Below are positions 1-11,945 of a stretch of 64,000 nt of DNA, piece by piece. Source of the stretch: Trogon surrucura (lineage: Eukaryota > Chordata > Aves > Trogoniformes > Trogonidae); contig CM036618.1 in NCBI GenBank assembly GCA_020746105.1, positions 97,272,122-97,336,121 on the forward strand, in the 5' to 3' direction. The position numbers were made by a program, and so were the translations under genes. The notes beneath the pieces are model-generated. The model was not told the origin of the DNA, did not search any database, and saw only the letters and a list, made by a program, of their open reading frames with translations. Each line of letters opens with the position of its first letter. Within the stretch, counting starts at the first letter, position 1.

Positions 1-584
1 CTTTTATAGCCTACTGTATTTCTTCACTCCTACAAACTGGCATTTCAGCTCAACATGCAAACCTGCACCACCCTCAAATCTCACACCTCTCTCTCCCTCT
101 CATTCACACATCAGCAACCCACATCCTCCCACATCTTGAGCCAGAAGTGCAGCTCCCAGCACAGACTTGAGTTCCTCCACTGCAACTGAAGCAGCGGGTC
201 AGCGTGGAGCCAGTGGCACACACAGCAACAAGCTGTTAACAACCGGTAGCCTGAAGCTAATTCACTTTGTAAAGTGAGGGTTAAAGCTCAGCTCAGCTAA
301 ATGCTTCCCCACACAAGGAGCTGGAAATTGCTCTTCCCATCTGAAACCGACTCTGAGCCCATGATCACAAGGGTCACGTGGCCTCTCTTGGGTACCAGCT
401 CCAGTGCTGGACCATTCTTGTTGTGAAGAAGTTTCCCTAATATTTGATCAGAGTTTCCCTGGCTGCGACCTGTGTTCATTGCCTCTCAGCCTTAGAGGCA
501 CACAGGGGTGTGCCTCTAAGAAGAATGCGGCTTGGACTTTTTTACCACTGCCCATTACGTTGTTAATACAGCAGGTAGATCCTC
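1..584. other. Intergenic sequence, no gene seen
   Basis: Only short chance open frames occur here. No splice-consistent exon, RNA gene or recognisable repeat was found. Confidence 0.5.
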
Positions 585-915
585 CCATAGACTTTTATTC
601 TGCCGACTGAACAAACCCAGGTCTCTCATTCATGTTTTGCAGTCCCCTAGTCATCTTATGATGTCTTCTTTCAGTTTGACAGTGTCTTGTGTGTGCTGGG
701 GAGCTCAGACTGGGTGCAGTACTCCAGACATCATCTCAAAAGTGCGGCACAGAGAGAATAAACACTTCCCTTGACCTGCTGTCTACACTTCTGCTAATGC
801 AGCCTAGTGTGCTATTGACCCTCATCCCTCATTAAGGCTTATCGCTGACTCATGTTCAACTTGTCTGCAAATGACAAATACCCTGTTCACCTGGCAAGTT
901 GGTGGCTGTGCAGCC
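585..915 (-). mobile_element. Old, degraded CR1 LINE fragment
   Basis: The plus strand carries the complement of a CR1 ORF2 stretch in recognisable but eroded form. Landmarks in order are 'gactgaacaaacccag', 'cagtactccagacatc', 'cacttcccttgacctgctg' and 'gctgactcatgttcaactt'. These are the same landmarks, in the same order, as in the younger CR1 copy at 28,330-28,620, so the relic lies in the same minus-strand orientation. It has many substitutions and small deletions and no open frame survives. Both boundaries are approximate. Confidence 0.6.
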
Positions 916-945
916 CAGGGCTGCAGCAGATGTTCTCTGCTCTCT

Positions 946-3570
946 CACCGAGACTGGTTTTTCTAGGTTTCCATTTCCTTTTTGTGCGGTAGATGAGCTG
1001 TTCCTTTAGCTTCCCCATTGGGGGTGGGGTGAGGAGAGGTAAGTTGTGTCTAAGAGTCAGTTTATGAACTTCCTACAACTAGTGATGCTGTTGCCTCGTT
1101 CTGGATACTGATTATGTGTTATATAGCCACCTAGATAATATGGGCTATAATGAGGCATACTTTGCCTACACACACAGAACCCCAGACACATCCTTCTGAA
1201 TGTTTTGCAGAAAGTTCAGTAATGGAGCAAAGTTTCCTATAGTCTGTTCCTATCCAGTTACACAGCCACTCCAGAGTGGTGTAATCACCATTTAACTTGA
1301 GACACAGCATGGGACTATTCAGTGTTGTGTGTGCTCCATCTCCCAATACTACAAATATTTGTAACTGTACTGCTGATAGACACTTCCCTGAAGTTTCTTA
1401 TGTCTTTGTCTGTATAACGCAATCACTTCACACTGTTATATCTGTCTGTTCAAACCCATTGGCCATTCCTGGACTCGCTCCAGAATCGCTTGCCAAGCCT
1501 TATGTCAGAATGAGACGTTTTCTTTGCTGTTATTATGTTGCCACAGTAGTTTATCTGGCAGCAAGAATGACAACTACAGCAGGCCACTCTAGGGTGATAG
1601 AGCACTTCTCTTCCTCATGCTGTTCCTTATAGTATTGTCTTTAAAACAGACAGGTAAAGGAGGTCTGAGTACCATTCCTGAGTTGTGTTGTTTAAACTAT
1701 GATATGTCCTTCCCCTCTTCCCTCTCCTGCTGTCGCATCACGTTGCCATTTGAAGAGACGGCTGCTTGGCGCAGCAGCAGAGAAGCTGGAGAGTGGGACC
1801 AAGTTACCAGCTAGAGATCTTCCAGTTAACATTAGAAGAACAGCTTTTGGGTGCCTCAGAGAAGTTTTGAAGGGGAAACTGAGAGTCGCTTCTTGGAAAA
1901 ATGGCGTGCTTAGGCAGTTTCTCTAGAGATTTTAGCTGACAGATAATCTGTAAGTCTTTGCCTTCAGGGAACCGGAGGCAGATAGCCTGGATGGTGAAGA
2001 TGAGTCATGCTGGTAGAAAATCTTGGCAGGAGTTATATTAAGGACTAAGTATGAAGACCTGGAGCCAGCTGGGAAGGCTGGATGGATATTCTTATGTTGC
2101 TTGTTAAATTTTTCAGTAAGTGCAAACCCCCAAAAGGGAAATGTTCCCTAGGACTTGTCTAACTTGCTGGGAGAATGTGAAGGGGACTGAGAGACATGGT
2201 GTTAGCAGGGTTACACTCTGCCAAGGGGATGTGTGCTCTGGGATGGTGAAATGTTGGCTTCTTCCCCACGAAATACGCACAAATGCAGATTGAAGACAGA
2301 GCCAGCCTTTCACATCAAGAGTGTCTATGTTCAGTTAATATTTCTTTGCTCTTTTGCTCCTCTCTGAGTCATTTATTGTTCTTTGTTCCTAGAGCTTCTC
2401 CATGAGGGAGTTCAGTCTTGGTGATATTAATTTGCTTTGTTTTTTGGGAGCAATTGCCATTTAAAGCTATTTGTTAGCTTTCTTTCTTTATTCAGTCCTT
2501 GCATTTGACTTGTTTCTTCTTTTGTATCTTTGTCCTGTAAGGATTTTCATGCCTTCTTTTTCACCGTGCTTCTCTGAAACACCAAATGTCATCTCCCAAA
2601 TTGCTCTTTATGCGTGTGTTCTGAATTATCAACTTCCACCCACCAGACTAAGCAGCACTGTTATACTTCCATAGCTCTTACTGTAATTGTACTTTCTTTT
2701 CGAGAGAGAAAAAAAATCATCTAGTGTAAATAAGTAATGTGCTCCGTTTACAGAAGTAGAGCTGTGCCAGGAACAACTGGGGCTTTTAAATGAATCATCT
2801 GACCTTGGTTTATATGATAACGCCCCGGGAGAAGGGACTCATCTACATATTTATATCAAGACAGACATATTATTAGTGTTCAGTAAAGTTAGTCATAAAG
2901 AGGAAAGGACCATCCAAAAGAGTTTATAGAAATGTCAGATGTATATTTTTGAAAAAGATAAAAAAAAAGAAGAAATGTAGTCTTGATGCCTTGAGAATTG
3001 TTTTTTTTTTCTTTTTGAAGTAATAACTATTCTTTTTTTTTGGAGGAGGATTGCTGATAATTGAGAAACATATTTCAAATGCTAATGTCATGATGAGACA
3101 GTTCTGACCACGTATTATGAGACAGAGCAGGCTGAGTAACTAGGCTGACATTTAGTGTGAGTGGTATTAGAGTGGGGATACTTTTAAGTACAGCTGTCAT
3201 CGTGAGACGGTTCCCAGGGTAGGAGGAGAATAAGGGCAGGTATCCAAAGAAATCATGGCGTCAGTTCTGTGGTGGCATCTCAGGCTTGAGCACAGGTCCA
3301 GTTACTAACGGCATATGTGGTACCTTTCTGTTCTCAGCACACTGGAGACGGCTTCTCAGATAGCTCCCTCTCCTACCTTTCTCAGTGTATATGCTAAGTT
3401 TTCTAAGCAGAGACACAGTATGCTCTAAGTTTAGCAAATTATCTCATCTGAACACAGATATCCTGAATATTAAAAAAAAAAAAGAGAGATTTGCCACCGA
3501 TTGAAAGTGCTCCTGTCCCTGCAATGAATACAGTAAACTGTGGTTATAAAGAAGAAAGTAAGACTACCTC
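946..3570. other. AT-rich intergenic sequence, no gene seen
   Basis: Homopolymer A and T tracts (for example near 2,960, 3,000 and 3,470) and short open frames only. No exon with good splice sites, no RNA gene and no recognised repeat was seen. Confidence 0.5.
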
Positions 3571-4357
3571 TGTCCTGCTTTGTGCTAAACAGAACCAATT
3601 CTGTTTAGCGATTTTTATTTTCCAGTTCAGTCTCTTCTAAAAGGCTGCATGTTCTGAAGTCAGCAGCATGTTTTTGCAGACAGTGTGTGCCGCTGGCAGT
3701 GATGACGCCTGATGTTTACAGTTACTGCCTGGGACTGGGATGCAGAAAGGCTCTTGCTGATACTTATTCCTGTAGTGACCAAGGCCACTGCTGGCTCTTG
3801 TGTGCCACGCTGGGGGTGCCGGGTAGTAAGAGCTGGGTAGTAAGGAAATTAGGGGTTGCACTTCCAGGGGGTAATAGACAGGACAGGTGACCAACAAGAG
3901 TATTCCATTCCATATACATCATATTCAGTATAAAACTGAGGGATCATGAGATTTTTTCTCTCTCTTTCTTCCCTTTTTTCTGCAATGGCCGGTGTCCAGA
4001 GAGGACTCCATCTGACCTCCTGATTTTGATCCGGATCCTGAGTTCCCGAATCCAGCTCCCTGTATCCAGCTCCCGCCGCCGCTGAGCCTGGGGCTTCCCC
4101 AGTGCCGCCTGGTCTGCAGCACCAGTGGGGATTGATGTCGGGCGGGGAAGGTGGTTTTGATATTGATTTTGTATAGATGTATATAGTTCACTATTTTTAT
4201 TTTTTCCTTATTCTTTAAAGCTGGTTTAATTTTTTTTTTTTTTCCCAATCCATAAGTCTCTCTGCCTCATTCCCTTTTCCTTCCCGTTTGGGGAATGTGA
4301 GGGGGTTAGAGAGTGTCTGTCCACATTTAGTGGCCAACCCAGCCCTAACCTCCAACA
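3571..4357 (+). mobile_element. Solo LTR of an endogenous retrovirus (copy 1)
   Basis: The element starts TGTCCTGC and ends CTCCAACA, so it has the TG...CA ends of an LTR. It is flanked by a perfect 5-bp target-site duplication, ACCTC, at 3,566-3,570 and 4,358-4,362. It is about 787 bp and clearly homologous over its full length to the LTR at 11,206-11,940. A TATAAAA box at 3,929-3,935 and a degenerate TTTAAA near 4,215 show that it points along the plus strand. There is no primer-binding site, gag, pol or env next to it, so it is a solo LTR left by recombination between two LTRs. A 5-bp duplication is typical of ERVL-like (class III) elements, but the family name is an inference. Compared with copy 2 it carries extra sequence near 3,915 and 3,955-4,000. 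Confidence 0.9.
3929..3935 (+). promoter_or_regulatory. TATA box of solo LTR 1
   Basis: TATAAAA lies in the middle of the LTR, where the end of U3 is expected. Copy 2 has the related TATAAAT at the matching place. Confidence 0.6.
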
Positions 4358-5110
4358 ACCTCGAACGTGAGACACCACCCAGCTGACATCTGCATAGGAA
4401 GAAATGACATTTTGTCAGTTGATTTTCATTCTCTGAAGGGATCCTATGTTCCAACAGATCTGCAGGCAGTTGTGAAACCCATGTAGGCATAAGCAATGGG
4501 AAAAACCATCTTCTATAGCGACAGCTCAAAGCCAACAGAAGAATGACTGTGTTCATCTTTCAGGACTGGCCTTTCATTGTCTTGGACTCCATCAATGATC
4601 CAGAAACTAACCAAGGGGGTTAGAATGCGGAGAGATTCACTTGGAAGCAAAAATTTCATGAATCCTTCAGTGATTGATATGCTGACTGCAGTGAAACCAG
4701 CAGCAAAAGTAGCTTGGGTTTTGCAAATTATTTCATGTTTATTCAGAGCTTATTTCTGCTCTGAATACCTGGAATAGCTGCAGAAGTTCCTGTCAGGTGC
4801 TCAAAACACCCTTTTCCCATTTTAAATGCCTTCATGGTTCTTAAAGATCCTATACCAAAACCCAACCACTAACTCCTTACTGAAACTCTGGGCATTGTTG
4901 ATGTCCCATGTAATTATTTCTGATTAAAGGCTTCCTTTAAATATCATGACAGCAATACTGTGCTGTCTCAAATCTTGTGATGTCAATTACAGCTGCGTAA
5001 AATTAGTAGACAATTTCAGGAAAATCAAACTGGTGGTGCTTTTGTGCTGCTTGTTGGTACTTGTTGGCTTTCTCTGTTTACTCAGAGAAGTCAGACACGC
5101 CGTGCACAGC

Positions 5111-5149
5111 TTTCTATTTTCTACTCTTTCTACTTTCTACTTTTCTACT
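5111..5149. repeat. Short degenerate TTTCTA(C) tandem repeat
   Basis: Five TTTCTA units separated by 1-3 pyrimidines follow one another (tttcta, ttttcta, ctctttcta, ctttcta, cttttcta). This is an imperfect minisatellite. Confidence 0.7.
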
Positions 5150-5674
5150 CTCACCTTTGAACTATCTTTGAAGCTTAGACCACTCAACAGTATTGTTCTA
5201 GTCCCCACCCTGGGAGAAGCCAGGCTGCACCTTTTCACCAGCGTGAGTGGGGTTGGACCCAGTCTTCAGGAAGTTATCTTTGCTGGAGTATGGTTAGAAT
5301 TTTAATGAGTGCAGAGTAAAGCCTGAAATTAAGGAAGCTCCAAAATGTAAGCCCAACGAAACAAATCTTTCAGTGTTTCATGAAATACTGATATAAGAAG
5401 TTACCTGGATTTGGGGCTCTCAGTATTATTTGTAAGGTAAAAAGAATACAAATTTATCTGTAGTGCCCCAGAATTGTGGTGAAATGTTCTAGGCCAAATT
5501 CTCGGATGATGAAAAATAGCAGAATATCATAGAGGAAAATGAGGTTTGCTAAAATAAAGTAGATCATAAGCTGATCCCTGGAGAGTTTTGATATAATCAT
5601 AAATATATTTCATATAATCACAAAGCAGGTACTCATCTATTTGCTAAGGGGCATCTGAGGAAAACTACCCCATT

Positions 5675-5735
5675 ACTTTGACAGCCTAAAAGCTGCAGTC
5701 TAAAAGCTACTTTGACAGCCTAAAAGCTGCAGTCT
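5675..5735. repeat. 34-bp tandem duplication
   Basis: A 34-bp unit beginning actttgacagcctaaaagct at 5,675 is repeated from 5,709. The first 27 bp of the second copy are identical. The perfect identity in otherwise diverged DNA suggests a recent replication-slippage event. Confidence 0.85.
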
Positions 5736-7668
5736 GCTTTGCCAGCCCTCTCCCATTTTTCCAACTCCAATGCACTGGAAGGCCATCTCACCTGAGGTGA
5801 CTGAAACAATGTCTACACGCAACTCCATTTGTTGACCTTCCCATTTTTAAAATATTATGTAGGAACTTGCAATATCTGAGTACCAAAAAAACCCTCACCT
5901 TTGGAATTCCTTTGGAATTCTTTACACCTGCTCACAATCCCTTATTACTAACATCCTGCTCTAAATTTGGCCTCTAACATAAATGCCCATATGAGATGTA
6001 CTTGGCTTTATAGAGAAATTCTTTTCAGGTATTGAAAGACATTGTGAAGAGAAACTTCCTACTTGGGCATGAATGTTCCTCGCTCTCTAAATATATACAG
6101 TTATCCCAACTGTTTTATACCCTACTCTGTCCTTGCGACTATTGAAAAGTGAAATAAAGAAGGAAACAAAAGTAACATTTTGGCAATAACTGCAGCACAA
6201 ATGGTGGTAACAGTATACCTTCCTTCTATGCATTAATTTTAGCTCTGCTGGCAAAGTGACAGCAACTTTGGAGAGGTAAGAGGAAAACAAGAGAGACCAA
6301 AAGAGATCATAATTTGTGAAGAGAAGTAGCAGCCTACACTTCTTTGGCTGCAGTGAGAAATGACATTGGATTCCTCTCTGTCTTGAATGTGAAGGCAAAT
6401 ATTGTAATACAATAAATCAAGGACAGAAACTTGTGAGATTCTGAGAACTTGACAGCTCTCTGAAATACCTCATAGTGAGTCTGGCTGCAAAAGATTGAAA
6501 GGTGTTTGGTACATGGCGAATGAATGATTTTGCAAACACGTATTTATTGTAGGAGGTTTATTGTGTATTTCATGCCTCCCAAACAGTATCCTATGCCTCC
6601 CTCTTGCCAGTTAAGTCATTCGAGCAAAACCAGATTGATTTCCCAACTGCACTACAATATTTGATCCCTGGACAGAGATGCAAATCCTTTTTATAGTTCT
6701 TCAGGATTTGTGGGGAAATAAATGAGGATGTCTTGAGACTGATCGAACAAATGCATCATTAGTAAGCATTTAAGGCATTATGATATCTGCATTGTCCGTC
6801 AGGAATTCAGGAAGCTTAACTGCAATAAAAGCACAAAGACTGCCACAGCTCCATTTCAATGTTTTCTTAGAAAAGACACATTACCTCTGGAAAGCATAAG
6901 GTAAATATGCAAATACACATGTAAACACAAATATTCTACATCCGTTTTTGCTCTTTTTCTGATTATTCAGCAAGTAGGACCTATGTTTAAATAAGTAATT
7001 GCATCATTGGCACCAAAAGCAATTAAAAGCTCTCTGGTATTTCCAGTCAAAACTAATGATGGAATTCCAGACCGCTGTGTATCACCCTTTCTTCAGTGCG
7101 CCTTGGGGTTTTAAATCCAGCTGTAAACTGACAAAACACTTGATAAATGATGCAGCAGAAAGTGGCCTCAGTAACTTCATTAGTCTTTCTTATCTTCACT
7201 GCATCTGTCATGCAGCTCTCCACACATCACCTACCGAGCAAATATATTGCCTTTGCACTAGTGTATATGATACACTGAACAGAGCAAAAAGCAATTGAAG
7301 TTGCTGTGTTTATTTATGTAATATAATCTGTAATTGATGGATCCTTTTCTGAAAGATGCTTTATACAGACTAGTAACAGTAGAAGAACTTTATCTCCCTA
7401 CTCCTGAATAACAGAGAAGAAGAAAGATTCTTAAAGGGCTCACATTACCTCACTGCAGGGACATCCTTTAGTGTATCATGAAGTCACTGTGAGCTTCTGA
7501 CCAGTCCCTGCAAGGGATTCTGGTTTATAGACGGGAAACTCAAATCCTGGCATATCTGCGATAGAGGACAGTGCAGAGGTTCCTCAGCTAATTACATCCA
7601 TGTGATTCAGTGTGGCACCTTAAAGAAAAACCATCACAGGAACACCTGTGATTAACAAATTTACATTT

Positions 7669-7692
7669 AGGTGTAACTGAGAAGTTACACCT
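7669..7692. repeat. Perfect inverted repeat, 10-bp arms and 4-nt loop
   Basis: aggtgtaact at 7,669-7,678 is the exact reverse complement of agttacacct at 7,683-7,692, with gaga between them. The outer AGGTGT and ACACCT resemble paired T-box half sites. Another acacct lies nearby at about 7,642. Confidence 0.75.
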
Positions 7693-10600
7693 GGGAAAAG
7701 GTTGATATTAATGTTAGTGGTACCTAAAACTATGTGGGGAAATTCCTCACGAATACCTCTGGTTTTGAACTAGGAGTTTGATCCCACCATTAGCAAATAT
7801 GGCTAGGTCTTAAAACTTTGGTGTACAATTGACTTTTATGCCACACCTCACTGAACACTAGAGGTGGATTTAAGTACGATGTTTATTGAGAATACTGTAG
7901 CTGTACTTCCTGGTGAACTCTTGAAATGTCTTTCAACATTCTCTTGTAAATTACTGTACTAGCTGCTTTCTTCTTTACACATGTTCTATCTTTTAAATAT
8001 TTTCCAAATGCTCTCAGTTTTTCAGCGACTTTAGATGAACACTAAACTTGAAGGTCTATGATGCTAACACCGAAATGGGATAGCTATTATCATGGTGCTT
8101 TTTCTGATCCAATAAACCTGCCTCCCAGAAAGAGCTTGGGCACAGGGACGTTTTGGGAGTCCCCAGATTCTGACAGAAAGCTTCACCACAACATATTGAT
8201 GTAGTTACAAGAAAGAAAACAGTGACCAAGTAGGATGGTTTGTGAGAGGGGAGGAGGTAAGCTCAATCCCCTTTGAAGAGCCTGGGTACTGCCTCAGCAG
8301 GTGACAATGGAGTGTGGCAGAATGTGACATTGCCAAAAAAACCATCAGTTTGTTGTGGCAACAGTGCAGTTACGAAGTCAGCCAAGGGCAGAATCTCTGC
8401 AGTCATTACAAACAGCTATGGAGGAGCCTAAAGACAATCGGAAAGATATTCAACTTACTTTACAGAAATCCCAGAATAATGATAACACGAAACAGCATCA
8501 GGAAAAGATGGCAAGTGGAAGATACAGTTCTTCCAGATGCAAAACTATAATGTATCATGAAACATGCTGATCAGACAGGGAATTGACTGTGCAGAGGGAA
8601 GTGAAGATCATAAGACATTTGAGTTACTTTTCAGAGGTAAAGAACCTCAGTGGCTCCCATTTTTATGGGTCAACATCAAATTCACAAGATACTTGCTCAA
8701 TTTGGTCAAGGGAGCCATGGTTTAGATCAACCAAGCCCTAATTAAATATTTTTTTTCTTTACATTTTCAGATTTTTAAAAAAGTGTATGGTGGATATTTC
8801 ATATTTTGTCAGACAATATTAAATGGAAGATTCCTTTTCCAACTCTAGGAACAAACTTTATAAAGGGAAATTATGGATATTAGAGAACTAGTGAGTCATT
8901 ACACAAATGTGTGAATAATCATTTAATCCAATACTCAGTGTTTAGATTAATATATTCTATTCTCATCTATCGAGAGGATGGGGTGGGATTTTGTGCTGTC
9001 TATACTGAAATACAAACATGAGAATAATGAAAATCAATGAAGAGAGAATGGAGCAGATTCATCAAGAGGCAGTGAAAATGTTGGTAAGTAGGGAAAGGAA
9101 AAAGGGCTGAACACAATACAGACTGAAACATTCACATTCTGTATTAATTTGTAAGATTTTATTATTTTGCGTGTTACTACTGTGACTTCTTTAAAGTTAG
9201 ATTTGACTAAGTGATCTTTATAGCTTGTACATACTGAAGGAGAATGGAGTTGTTCTTCTCCCTGCAATATGAACTACGATAACCTTCATTGCTATAAAAT
9301 GTATTAAAGAACAGTTAACTCACAAATTAAGTTTATGATGTAAGAATCTGATATTTTTTTCCCCTTATTTCCTCCCGCCTCCGAACATCAGAGGAAATGC
9401 TCTGAATACCGTTTTCATCAGTTTCCTACTTCTACAGCGGGGTCAATTTCCTGGGTTACAGTTAGATGACTCAGATAATAAATGCATTAATAAATGAGCG
9501 GATGAAAGAATCTATCAAAGCAATGTGAATTTTTCAATTAGTCAGATTTTGCAAGCCTGTTTCTTACAGAAGTAGGTGAAATTATTGTGTATTCAGACAT
9601 ATGAGTCTGTTCTTAACAGCAGTCCAGCCCAGAAGAGATCATTCTCTTTTGCGGAGTTTAGCAAATGGGACAGCTGCAAATCTCAGTTGTCTGGGCTTTT
9701 CCTGATCACAATGTCTGTCTGTGGGCCTGACTCTCCAATTTAATACAAATTTTTTACTGAGTTGTGTTGGCGAGTAAGCAGAGTATCTCAATCTAAATTA
9801 TCAATGTTTTAGAGGTAGTTGCATGTTTGTCTTCTCTGGCATGTTCTGTGTTGTGAATTAGGACAGTACAGAAGGATGTGTTTTACTCAGCATTTGTAGC
9901 ATTTGTGTTGTGGTTGTACATAGGAGCTCAGACCACGCACAGTAATAGCACCTAGCTAAGCACCATAGAAGCCATGAAGGTTTCCATATGCATCTATTAT
10001 TATTTTTTTCCATACAGCTAATCCATAGGCCTGGATGGGATCTCACAATTATGTGAAGTAAATGCAGCTCCAATGAAAGCATATCAGAGAAAAACAGATG
10101 AGAATCAGGTCAAATATATATTTGGCTAGATGACTGACATGCGTCTGGAGTAAGCACATTAACTAGTGAATTCTTTTATTAAATTAAAATCTGAAAGCTT
10201 GCCCACGAACATATGTAAATGTATGAAAATGACCATGCAGTGAAAAAACACGGGCAACAGTTTGTGCCACAGCTCTAGACATGAATACACAAAAGCCTCA
10301 CTACGGGCATGCACTTAGTTCACCTGAATTCTTTTATGTACCTGCACACTTGTTCTTGCAGTAAATCTGAGCTCACTTCCCTTCAGTTTCAGAGGCAGAA
10401 AACCCAGCCTGCGTTATGAAGATGGGTGGGAATGTGACACCTATCACTTAACCCGGCGTAGCTGATTTGTTCTGTGGCTTATCTCACAGCAACTGTTCTC
10501 GAACCAAGTGTGCCAGAGGGCCAGGTGTGCTCAGAGAAGCACGTGGGCTGGGCTTAAGTGGAACACAGTTAATGTGACATAATGTGCATCTTTTCCTTTG

Positions 10601-11547
10601 CCCACAGTGTAGCCAAGGATGGCAAGATCCACTCTGGCCCCCAAACCCGTATGTCGTGTTCCTACACTGCTTTGTCGTTACTCCTGTTATTTATACAGTA
10701 AAGGAGCTGGCCTTCTACTTTTCCCAAATTCTGTTCTGTTTTTCTGTTGTGCTTTTTTTCATTCTCAAAAATATTTTCCAGGATGACAAAAATAAGTAAA
10801 AAGTTCTTAAAAAAGGCAGCACATTGTACACCTTTTGCCTCTATTTTTTGCTGCTTTTTAATTATCTTTTTCTCCCTGCACCAATCATATGTGCAGGATT
10901 TAAGCTATGGTTATATACAAAGTAGCCTAAGTATGGAAAGCTGATTTCCTCAAGAAAATTGCAACTGAAATGACATCATTTGACTTCATGCTGTCTTGCC
11001 AACATGTTTGACATCATTCAAGGGTGTTCATCTCTACAAAGAAAGTTATACACAATACAAAATCATTTTGTAGTGTGTTCTTTTTCATTAAGGGAGTGAC
11101 CTGGGCTTATTTGCAACAAATTGTCACAGAGAAGGTTCAGAGATGGATTCATTAGCATGGAGGGAAGTGCTCAGGATATTTTAATATTCTGTGTTCACTA
11201 CCCTGTGTTCTAGTTTGAGCTAAACAAAGCAAATTTTCTTCAGCGATTTTTACTTTCCAGTTTAGCCTCTTCCAAAAGGCTGCATGTTCTGAAGTCAGCA
11301 GCATGTTTTTGCAGACAGTGTGTGCTGCTGGCAGTGATAACACCTGATGTTTACAGTCACTGCCTGGGACTGGGATGTAGAAAGGCTCTTGCTTATACTT
11401 ATTCCTATAGTGACCAAGGCCACTGCTGGCTCTTGTGTGCCACGCTGGGGGTGCCGGGTAGTAAGAGGTGGCACAAGGAAGTAAAAGGTTGCACCTCTGG
11501 GGGGTAATAGACAGGACAGGTGACCAACGAGAGTATTCCATATTTAG

Positions 11548-11554
11548 TATAAAT
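11548..11554 (+). promoter_or_regulatory. TATA box of solo LTR 2
   Basis: TATAAAT lies about 260 bp upstream of the ATTAAA signal of the same LTR and matches the TATA position in copy 1. Confidence 0.6.
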
Positions 11555-11810
11555 TGAGCCATCACGAGAGTTCCTTTCTTCGACTCTGTCTGACCTCCTG
11601 CTTTTGATCTGGATCCTGAATTCCCGAATCCAGCTCCCTGTATCCAGCTCCCGCCACCGCTCAGCCTAGTTCTTCCCCAGTGCCTCCTGCTCTGCAGCAT
11701 CAGTGGGGATTGATATCGGGGGGAGTCAGATTCAATATCAGACTTATATACAGTTGCATATAATTCTTTATCATTTCACTATTGTTTCTATTCTTGTTTC
11801 ATTAAAGCTG

Positions 11811-11816
11811 GTTTAG
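11811..11816 (+). terminator. Poly(A) signal of solo LTR 2
   Basis: ATTAAA is followed by a pyrimidine-rich, T-rich stretch. The equivalent in copy 1 has decayed to TTTAAA. Confidence 0.55.
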
Positions 11817-11945
11817 TTTTCTTTTCCAACCCCTAAGTCTCTCTGCCTCATTCCCTTTTTCTTCCCATTTTGTGGAGGGAGAGGGGGTTAGAGAGCGTCT
11901 GTCTGCGTTTTAGTGGCCGGCCCAGCCCTAACCTGCAACACCCTG

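Larger units (their letters stand above)
4358..11205. other. AT-rich intergenic sequence between two solo LTRs
   Basis: This 6.8 kb stretch holds no retroviral gag, pol or env reading frame and no convincing exon. Short open frames such as 4,946-5,305 and 6,087-6,398 have AT-rich, chance-like composition. The only structures I can support are the small repeats listed separately at 5,111, 5,675 and 7,669. Confidence 0.55.
11206..11940 (+). mobile_element. Solo LTR of an endogenous retrovirus (copy 2)
   Basis: The element starts TGTTCTAG and ends CTGCAACA and is about 735 bp. It is flanked by a perfect 5-bp target-site duplication, CCCTG, at 11,201-11,205 and 11,941-11,945. It aligns along its length with copy 1 at 3,571-4,357. 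A TATAAAT box at 11,548-11,554 and an ATTAAA poly(A) signal at 11,811-11,816 give a plus-strand orientation and a U3-R-U5 layout. No internal viral sequence is attached. Its duplication differs from that of copy 1, so it is a separate insertion. The long minus-strand open frame crossing it (11,152-11,700) is a chance antisense frame, because its counterpart in copy 1 is broken differently. Confidence 0.92.

Noticed and set aside
8314-8570. Overlapping 78- and 71-codon frames
   Set aside because: Two different frames overlap on the same strand in AT-rich intergenic DNA, with no splice sites or recognisable content.
11152-11700. 182-codon minus-strand frame (and the related minus-strand frames at 3,637-4,248)
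   Set aside because: It runs antisense through the solo LTR, and the other LTR copy interrupts the frame. The shared sequence is repeat homology and not a gene family.
3571-11940. A single provirus with 5' and 3' LTRs
   Set aside because: Each LTR has its own different target-site duplication directly at both ends, and the 6.8 kb between them contains no retroviral genes or primer-binding site.
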